Shown piece by piece: positions 1 through 3,978 of a stretch of DNA of 9,170 bases; positions within the stretch are counted from its first letter, which is position 1, and every line of letters begins with the position of its first letter. The stretch is from Microcaldota archaeon (lineage in GTDB: Archaea > Micrarchaeota > Micrarchaeia > Micrarchaeales > CABMGC01): contig JASHUB010000070.1 in assembly GCA_030040265.1 (NCBI GenBank), positions 1 to 9,170 on the forward strand, given 5' to 3'. The translations under genes were made by a program, and so were the position numbers. Below the pieces are notes generated by a model that saw nothing but the letters and a program-made list of their open reading frames with translations, was not told where the DNA came from and made no database searches.

Positions 1-272
1 AGCTCTACCAGAAAGACATCCGTTTGATAAACGAGGCGCAGCTTCTTGTGGCAGAGGTGTCTGCGCCATCCGTAGGTACTGGTTACGAGATTGCGATGGC
101 GCTGCATGTGGGAAAGCGCGTAGTGTGCCTGTACAGAAACGGCTCGAAAAGGCGGCTCTCGATGATGCTCAACGGCAACCCAAGCGAAGACCTAACAGTG
201 ATCAAGTACAATTCTGCTGAAGAAGCGCTTGTGGAAATAGATAAGATAGCAGACAGGATACTGAACGACTGA
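1..272 (+). CDS. 2'-deoxynucleoside 5'-phosphate N-hydrolase (DNPH1/Rcl-like), C-terminal part
   Basis: The open frame runs in from the left edge (first whole codon at base 3), so the N-terminus is missing; the in-frame ATG at 24 is probably internal. About 89 residues are visible. They contain AEVSAPSVGTGYEIAMAL, which matches the core of the nucleoside deoxyribosyltransferase-like family (PF05014), particularly the DNPH1/Rcl branch, where the usual text is AEVTxPSLGVGYELG and the Glu of GYE is catalytic. The following GKRVVCLYR and RRLSMMLNGN also fit that branch. Known members hydrolyse the N-glycosidic bond of deoxynucleoside monophosphates in the cytosol, giving base and deoxyribose 5-phosphate (nucleotide salvage or sanitation). 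The substrate here is inferred. The gene is convergent with the next one, with only 9 bases between the stops. Confidence 0.8.
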   Translation, partial: LYQKDIRLINEAQLLVAEVSAPSVGTGYEIAMALHVGKRVVCLYRNGSKRRLSMMLNGNPSEDLTVIKYNSAEEALVEIDKIADRILND

Positions 273-281
273 ACCTTGCAG

Positions 282-644
282 TCACTGCAGCTTGTAGACG
301 CTGGCGCCCTCATCCACGTGATACTTCATCTTTATGCCAACGGAATCGCCAGCAGACGCAGACTCGACATCCACCCTGTTTATCTGCATGCTCGTGACGC
401 GCTGCCTCACGTGCTCTTCATCGCTGCCAATCTCTATGAGATCCCCAGTCCTGAGCTCTGCGGTAAGCGCTATGGCAACAACGCCGATCTTCTCGAAGTA
501 TTTCTCCACAACTCCTATCTCTGACCTGCTGTTGGTCGCCACCGAGCCGCCAACAGGCATCGACGCCCTGCTGTTCCTCTCTTCGCGCGCGTTGATGTCC
601 TCCATCGCGCTGTCCAGGTCATAATCGGATTTGCCCTTCCTCAT
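282..644 (-). CDS. translation elongation factor-like small protein (EF1A/EF-Tu domain 2-like)
   Basis: About 120 aa from the ATG at 644, or 127 aa from an in-frame GTG at 665. The last 80 residues form a beta-barrel segment: GVVEKYFEKIGVVAIALTAE, then RTGDLIEIG, VTSMQINRVDVESASAGDSVGI and a C-terminal DEGASVYKL. This is the pattern of domain 2 of translation GTPases, where the barrel binds the aminoacyl-tRNA side, but no GTPase domain is present. Stand-alone archaeal proteins of this kind are usually about 85-90 aa; here there is an extra polar N-terminal stretch of about 40-50 residues, probably disordered. The role is unknown. I prefer the ATG at 644 because a TATA-like box at 672-679 predicts a transcript start near 649, downstream of the GTG. 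tRNA-Arg(CCG) ends 25 bases before the GTG, so read-through transcription is also possible. Confidence 0.75.
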   Translation of the reverse strand: MRKGKSDYDLDSAMEDINAREERNSRASMPVGGSVATNSRSEIGVVEKYFEKIGVVAIALTAELRTGDLIEIGSDEEHVRQRVTSMQINRVDVESASAGDSVGIKMKYHVDEGASVYKLQ

Positions 645-671
645 AGGATCAAGATGCTCTCTCACCCAAAA

Positions 672-679
672 GCTATAAT
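672..679 (-). promoter_or_regulatory. TATA-like box for the elongation-factor-like gene
   Basis: The minus strand reads ATTATAGC in the short gap after tRNA-Arg(CCG). Its centre is about 31 bases before the ATG at 644, so the expected start of transcription is near 649, giving a leader of about 5 nt. A TTTT run at 667-670 on the minus strand could instead help end the tRNA transcript. Confidence 0.35.
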
Positions 680-689
680 GGTTGTGAGG

Positions 690-764
690 CGGGCCTAGCG
701 GGATTTGAACCCGCGACCTTCGGCTCCGGAAGCCGCCGCTCTATCCAAGCTGAGCTATAGGCCC
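690..764 (-). tRNA. tRNA-Arg (anticodon CCG)
   Basis: Read on the minus strand, a complete 75-nt cloverleaf folds. The acceptor arms are GGGCCTA and TAGGCCC with discriminator G, the D-arm is GCTC/GAGC with GG in its loop, and the anticodon loop is TTCCGGA. The T-arm is GCGGG/CCCGC around the canonical loop TTCAAAT. The anticodon CCG reads CGG arginine codons. The first anticodon-stem pair is a G-A mismatch; the other four pairs are Watson-Crick. CCA is not encoded and must be added afterwards. It lies 13 bases downstream of tRNA-Arg(UCG) and is probably processed from the same transcript. Confidence 0.95.
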
Positions 765-777
765 AAAGATTTAGTTA

Positions 778-852
778 CGGGCATGACGGGATTTGAACCC
801 GCAACCCTCGGGTCCGAAGCCCGATGCGCTATCCAAGTTACGCCACATGCCC
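778..852 (-). tRNA. tRNA-Arg (anticodon UCG)
   Basis: A 75-nt cloverleaf on the minus strand has acceptor arms GGGCATG/CATGCCC and discriminator G. The D-arm is GCGT/GCGC with GG in the loop, and the anticodon stem TCGGG/CCCGA is fully paired. The anticodon loop is CTTCGGA, giving UCG (CGA codons, possibly others in the CGN box by wobble). The T-arm is GCGGG/CCCGT around TTCAAAT. CCA is not encoded. It is the first gene of a two-tRNA arginine unit, with a clear TATA box 27 bp upstream. Confidence 0.95.
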
Positions 853-875
853 ACAGGAGTATATGCTCAGCACAG

Positions 876-883
876 TTTTTAAG
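876..883 (-). promoter_or_regulatory. TATA box of the tRNA-Arg pair
   Basis: The minus strand reads CTTAAAAA, centred about 27.5 bp before the first base of mature tRNA-Arg(UCG). This is the expected position for an archaeal TBP site when transcription starts at or very near the mature tRNA 5' end. It lies just after the stop codon of the unknown gene at 905-1321. No second TATA box is visible in the 13 bases between the tRNAs, so this one probably serves both. Confidence 0.7.
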
Positions 884-904
884 CGATGGTGCGGGAAATG
901 TACA

Positions 905-1321
905 TCAGTCCTGAACGCGCTCTATGGGCTCGAGTCCGTCCTTGAACTCCTCCTTGAGCACGCTGAACAGCTCCTTGTACTCCGGCCGCTGGTCCTTCGG
1001 CAGCGCGCAGAACACCCACATCGAGAAAGCGTGCTCGGGCACCTTCGTTGAGACTACCTCCTCAACGTCGGTCTCGCTTATGTTCCGCCACCCTTCGTCA
1101 AAAGCGTAGCTCGCCTCATCGAGGATCTTCTGCCGGTCGAGGTCGCCACCGAACCTTAAATACCTGTATGTCTGCCACGAATGGCTTGATGATAGTGCTG
1201 CTACCAGTTTCGCTCTTTCTACCAATGCTCTGTCCCTATCTGTGAAATCCCTTTTTTTGGCCACCTTTCGTACTTCGGCAACAAAGAATCCATATTTATT
1301 CAATATGGTCCTAATGGGCAT
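905..1321 (-). CDS. hypothetical protein, 138 aa
   Basis: I do not recognise this family. The ATG at 1321 gives a soluble, charged protein with no signal peptide or membrane helix. The N-terminal 45 residues are rich in Lys and Arg (VRKVAKKRDFTDRDRALVERAK). The middle has a Trp/Tyr-rich stretch (HSWQTYRYLRFGGDLDRQK), and the C-terminal half is acidic and probably helical (RPEYKELFSVLKEEFKDGLE). Base composition and codon choice resemble the neighbours, apart from an AT-rich first 30 codons. Two AT-rich boxes upstream (1341-1348 and 1361-1368) support the start. It stands alone, divergent from the GIDE-like gene and upstream of the tRNA pair. No function can be assigned. Confidence 0.7.
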   Translation of the reverse strand: MPIRTILNKYGFFVAEVRKVAKKRDFTDRDRALVERAKLVAALSSSHSWQTYRYLRFGGDLDRQKILDEASYAFDEGWRNISETDVEEVVSTKVPEHAFSMWVFCALPKDQRPEYKELFSVLKEEFKDGLEPIERVQD

Positions 1322-1340
1322 GCAATCAACGTCGCCTAAC

Positions 1341-1368
1341 TTTTATTTGCAGCAATCTATTTTATAAA
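1341..1368 (-). promoter_or_regulatory. TATA-like boxes for the 138-aa gene
   Basis: Two candidate TBP sites read on the minus strand. AAATAAAA (1341-1348) is centred about 24 bp before the ATG at 1321 and would give a leaderless mRNA. The self-complementary TTTATAAA (1361-1368) is a better TATA match and would give a leader of roughly 17 nt. Because TTTATAAA is symmetric it could also work on the plus strand, but no start codon is suitably placed there. Confidence 0.4.
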
Positions 1369-1431
1369 GACCTCTCCACGCAAAGCGGACTGGAAGTAAC
1401 TGCGAAAGAAAACCGCAACATCGCGCAAAGG

Positions 1432-1439
1432 TATAAAAG
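1432..1439 (+). promoter_or_regulatory. TATA box of the GIDE-like membrane protein gene
   Basis: TATAAAAG is preceded by a purine-rich GCAAAGG that resembles a TFB recognition element. It is centred about 35.5 bp before the ATG at 1471, predicting a leader of about 10 nt. Confidence 0.7.
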
Positions 1440-1470
1440 AACCATCGAGAAAATTCAGAAGTGTGCCAAC

Positions 1471-2550
1471 ATGGTGACAACTTCTGCTGCTGTTCCTGCG
1501 TTTGTGCTGATCACTGTCCTGCTGATAATCTTCCTGACTTTCGGCGCCGCGATATACACCACATTCGCGAAGAAGAAGGCGAAGATGATAAGCAGCATCC
1601 AGTTCATGAACCTCGGTGCGATGAACCGCAACGCCGTGCTCCAGACTGATCCGTACACGGGCAAGACAAAGAGGGCCATGCATCTTGCAGGCCACGGCCC
1701 GTGGTACATAGTCGGGATACTTCTCGTGGTCGACCTTTTCGTCCTGCTCTTCAGCGGCTCGCTTATTGTCGGTGCGCTTGTGCTTGCGATAGCAATACCG
1801 CTACTGCTGTGGACCGGGTTCAAGACATTTGGCATATACAACATGCTCAACAACACCCCGAACGAGAAGCTAGGCTCGTCTCCGGTCGGCCTCGCTGAGT
1901 TCAACGTGAAGCTGGCGACCAACCAGAGCCAGTATCTCGTCTCGCCGCTCAGCAAGCAGAAGTGCTCGTACTTCCTGCTGCAGCTCCACCAGGTGCAGCA
2001 GCGCGGCAGGAACACCGTGGACGTGGTGCTGGGCACGGTGCAGAAGGGCGTGCCCACGATGCTCTCGGATGACAGCGGCTTCGCGGTCGTGGACTTCTCA
2101 AGGGCCGAGGTCGACCTGATGCGCGAGTTCTACGTCATGCACCTTACACAGGATGCAGGCAACTTCCTCCAGCGCATGATGGACAGCGTGCCCGAAGCGA
2201 GGAACTACCTCATGATGGTCGGCAGCTCGGACGGCAAGACCGATGTCGGAAGCACTGACACGCACGTGGCGTTCCGCCCGGGCAAGGGCAGGCTGTATTT
2301 CCTGGAGGCGTGGGTGCCGGTCGAGTCCGATTACTACGCAGTCGGGAGCATATCCCCGATGGACCAGATGGTCAACGACAAGCCCCTGAAGAGGCTCAGC
2401 CCGGACATGCAGCACGGGCTCATGTCGGTGCTTCCTGAGCCGAAGGAGAAGGCGATGGGCCTGCTGAGGATGCACGCTTACATGGCCTTCTTCCTGGCCG
2501 TTGTGATCACCATCTTCCTGGCCTGGGTCGCCACCACCGGGCTGCTGTGA
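1471..2550 (+). CDS. membrane protein with GIDE-like domain (MUL1/GIDE family-like), no RING
   Basis: 359 aa with four predicted membrane helices: about residues 8-31, 79-96, 98-115 and 336-357. Between helices 3 and 4 lies a domain of about 160 residues carrying the signature order of GIDE domains (PF12483). First comes an SPLSKQKCSYFLLQLHQVQ block (usual SPLTGKPCVYYR), then LSDDSGFAVVDFSRAEVD (usual LLDDTGRVLVDPxGAE), then RLYFLEAWVPVESDYYAVGS (usual exit strand plus VYVLG). In mitochondrial MUL1/GIDE the same domain sits between two membrane helices and is followed by a RING E3 domain. Here the chain ends soon after the last helix, so no ligase activity is implied. Prokaryotic relatives have no settled function. 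The ATG fits the TATA box, and GTG at 1463-1465 may be a weak ribosome site. The next gene starts 46 bases downstream with its own promoter. Confidence 0.65.
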   Translation: MVTTSAAVPAFVLITVLLIIFLTFGAAIYTTFAKKKAKMISSIQFMNLGAMNRNAVLQTDPYTGKTKRAMHLAGHGPWYIVGILLVVDLFVLLFSGSLIVGALVLAIAIPLLLWTGFKTFGIYNMLNNTPNEKLGSSPVGLAEFNVKLATNQSQYLVSPLSKQKCSYFLLQLHQVQQRGRNTVDVVLGTVQKGVPTMLSDDSGFAVVDFSRAEVDLMREFYVMHLTQDAGNFLQRMMDSVPEARNYLMMVGSSDGKTDVGSTDTHVAFRPGKGRLYFLEAWVPVESDYYAVGSISPMDQMVNDKPLKRLSPDMQHGLMSVLPEPKEKAMGLLRMHAYMAFFLAVVITIFLAWVATTGLL

Positions 2551-2557
2551 CAACCTC

Positions 2558-2577
2558 TTTAAACATGCATGTTCAAA
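2558..2577 (+). promoter_or_regulatory. TATA box inside a 20-bp near-perfect palindrome (possible operator)
   Basis: The sequence TTTAAACATGCATGTTCAAA has an exact 12-bp palindromic core (AACATGCATGTT, 2562-2573). The outer three pairs match as well, leaving one mismatched pair. The left arm contains the TATA-like TTTAAACA, centred about 36 bp before the ATG at 2597. A dimeric repressor bound here would block TBP. The dyad and box are seen directly; the regulator is inferred. Confidence 0.5.
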
Positions 2578-2596
2578 TGAGAATAAAGGTGCAAGA

Positions 2597-3445
2597 ATGG
2601 GAATAATAGAGCCTATAACGGCAGTCTTCGACATCGAGTTCCACAACCTGCAGTCGCTCATACCGCAGCTGCTGTTCGTGGTCGTGCTGGCAATAATCGG
2701 CGGAATCGCGCTGCTTTCGGTCTCGTCAGGGACGCTCGGCGCCCTTGCATCTTCGATGAGCACGTCGACCACCGGAAGCCTCCTGTCGCTTCTCGGCGCC
2801 ATAGCCGCGGTTGGGATAGTACTGGTACTGTTCGCCATCATAGGCGTACTGGTATTCTTGGTGCTCGGCGCACTAGTGATAGGCGCCTACGCAAGCATAG
2901 TCAAGCAGAAGATGACTTCGGGCTCGTTCAACATAAGCAAGGCATTCGATGAGGCCAGGGCCAACTGGGTCAGGCTTATCGTAGTATCCCTGATAGTGGG
3001 CGTGATAAGCATAGGCGTCAACGTCGTCCTCGAACTCATCCCAGTTGCAGGCGCCATACTCGCAATAATCGTCGGCCTGGTGCTGTCCATACTGCTCTTC
3101 GAGGCCAACTCCATGGTCATAATCGAGGGCAAGGAACCGATAGCAGCAATCCAGCGAAGCATCGAGATCGGAAAGGACAACTTCTGGTCGATGCTCGGCA
3201 TGCTGATAGTGTTCGGCATCGCTGTAGGCATAATCTCCGTGGTCGTGATTCTCGTCTTCAGCCTCGCAGGCGCCGTCGCCTCTGCCGCCGGAATCTCCGG
3301 GGCGGTGATACTAGGCGTGCTGATAGTGTTCCTGTTCATCGAGCCTCTCGGATACATGCTTCCGGCGACCTTCTACTACAAGGGCATGAATGGTGCCGCA
3401 GGGCCTGCGATGCCTGCAAAGAAGAAGGGCACAACGGCGACATGA
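2597..3445 (+). CDS. polytopic membrane protein (DUF4013/GDPD_2 membrane-domain-like)
   Basis: 282 aa, extremely hydrophobic, with about six membrane segments: near residues 22-42, 65-100 (long, perhaps two), 126-145, 148-170, 198-228 and 236-258. Between hydrophobic blocks lies EGKEPIAAIQRSIEIGKDNFWSMLG. It follows the pattern EGxxxxxAxxRSxxxxKxNFWxxLG, seen in archaeal and bacterial integral membrane families such as DUF4013 and the GDPD_2 membrane domain. None of these has a clear enzymatic role. The C-terminus is a short basic tail (AKKKGTTAT), probably cytosolic. The start is supported by GGTG (2588-2591), five bases before the ATG, and by the TATA box about 36 bp upstream. Family assignment is tentative; the multi-pass membrane nature is certain. 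Confidence 0.7.
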   Translation: MGIIEPITAVFDIEFHNLQSLIPQLLFVVVLAIIGGIALLSVSSGTLGALASSMSTSTTGSLLSLLGAIAAVGIVLVLFAIIGVLVFLVLGALVIGAYASIVKQKMTSGSFNISKAFDEARANWVRLIVVSLIVGVISIGVNVVLELIPVAGAILAIIVGLVLSILLFEANSMVIIEGKEPIAAIQRSIEIGKDNFWSMLGMLIVFGIAVGIISVVVILVFSLAGAVASAAGISGAVILGVLIVFLFIEPLGYMLPATFYYKGMNGAAGPAMPAKKKGTTAT

Positions 3446-3479
3446 AACCACGCCTGTACCGAGGGATAACCCCAAGTAT

Positions 3480-3487
3480 TTTAATAT
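3480..3487 (+). promoter_or_regulatory. TATA box of the SecB-like gene
   Basis: TTTAATAT follows a CCCCAAG block at 3470-3476 that recurs before the TATA box at 7331. A second AT-rich site, CATATACT (3497-3504), lies closer and would place transcription start near the ATG at 3526. Which one is used cannot be settled by eye. Confidence 0.5.
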
Positions 3488-3525
3488 TTTCGAAATCATA
3501 TACTCTTGAATAGACAGTGATTCCT

Positions 3526-3945
3526 ATGATAACAGGAAATAGAATAACTAGAGTGGAAGCCAGCAGGGACGTAGACGACATGATAACTAACATGCGTTTC
3601 AACATCAACTTCGATGATGTGAAGACCACGGGCGAGAACGTCGACGTGGACTACACCTTCACGGCAATATACGAGGGCGGGTCGCAGGACAAGCCGAAGA
3701 CGGTCGGCCAGCTCAAGATAGCAGGCACGATAATGTCCAAGGAGAGCAAGAAGATGATAGACGACGTCGTAAAGATGTGGAAGGACAAGAAGACGCTCCC
3801 GATACCGTTCGCCGAGGATGTCATCAACCTGCTCAACTTCGAGTGCGGGTCGCGCGGAACGCTCGTCGCTTACTCGATCGGCTTCGTAGCGCCTCTGCCT
3901 CTGTCAAGGGCAAAGCTCCAGGAAGGTTCTGGAAGCGGAGCATAA
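3526..3945 (+). CDS. conserved hypothetical protein, possible SecB-like fold
   Basis: 139 aa from the ATG at 3526, or 142 from an in-frame GTG at 3517. I prefer the ATG because GTGA at 3517-3520 then sits five bases upstream as a ribosome site, as in neighbouring genes. The protein is small and soluble. It has alternating beta-strand segments (MRFNINFDD, VDVDYTFTAIYEG, VGQLKIAGTIM), then a helix (SKKMIDDVVKMWKD), a second helical segment with one Cys (INLLNFECGS), and a proline-containing end (FVAPLPLSRAKL). This order of long strands, helix and proline-rich end recalls SecB-type export chaperones and the archaeal SecB-like protein MJ0357. I infer this from secondary-structure pattern only; no signature motif proves it. 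It has its own promoter, and polB begins 33 bases after its stop. Confidence 0.65.
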   Translation: MITGNRITRVEASRDVDDMITNMRFNINFDDVKTTGENVDVDYTFTAIYEGGSQDKPKTVGQLKIAGTIMSKESKKMIDDVVKMWKDKKTLPIPFAEDVINLLNFECGSRGTLVAYSIGFVAPLPLSRAKLQEGSGSGA

Positions 3946-3948
3946 TCC

Positions 3949-3956
3949 CTTATATT
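3949..3956 (+). promoter_or_regulatory. TATA box of polB
   Basis: CTTATATT is centred 26.5 bp before the ATG at 3979, the standard spacing between a TBP site and an archaeal transcription start. This predicts a leaderless polB mRNA starting at that ATG and argues against the upstream in-frame TTG at 3964, which would lie before the transcript. Confidence 0.55.
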
Positions 3957-3978
3957 CTTAGGCTTGGCAGAGAAGAAC

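Noticed and set aside
276..624. Plus-strand open frames across 276-624
   Set aside because: The minus-strand frame encodes a recognisable EF-domain-2-like protein, and the plus frames show no motif.
1361..1368. TTTATAAA as an extra plus-strand promoter for a small RNA or ORF
   Set aside because: The box is symmetric and fits the divergent minus-strand gene. No start codon or structured RNA is evident at the expected plus-strand start near 1391.
1455..2841. Long open frames on the minus strand (1455-2057, 200 codons; 2098-2841, 247 codons)
   Set aside because: They lie opposite well-supported plus-strand genes, show no protein-like domain pattern, and arise from GC-rich codon structure on the other strand.
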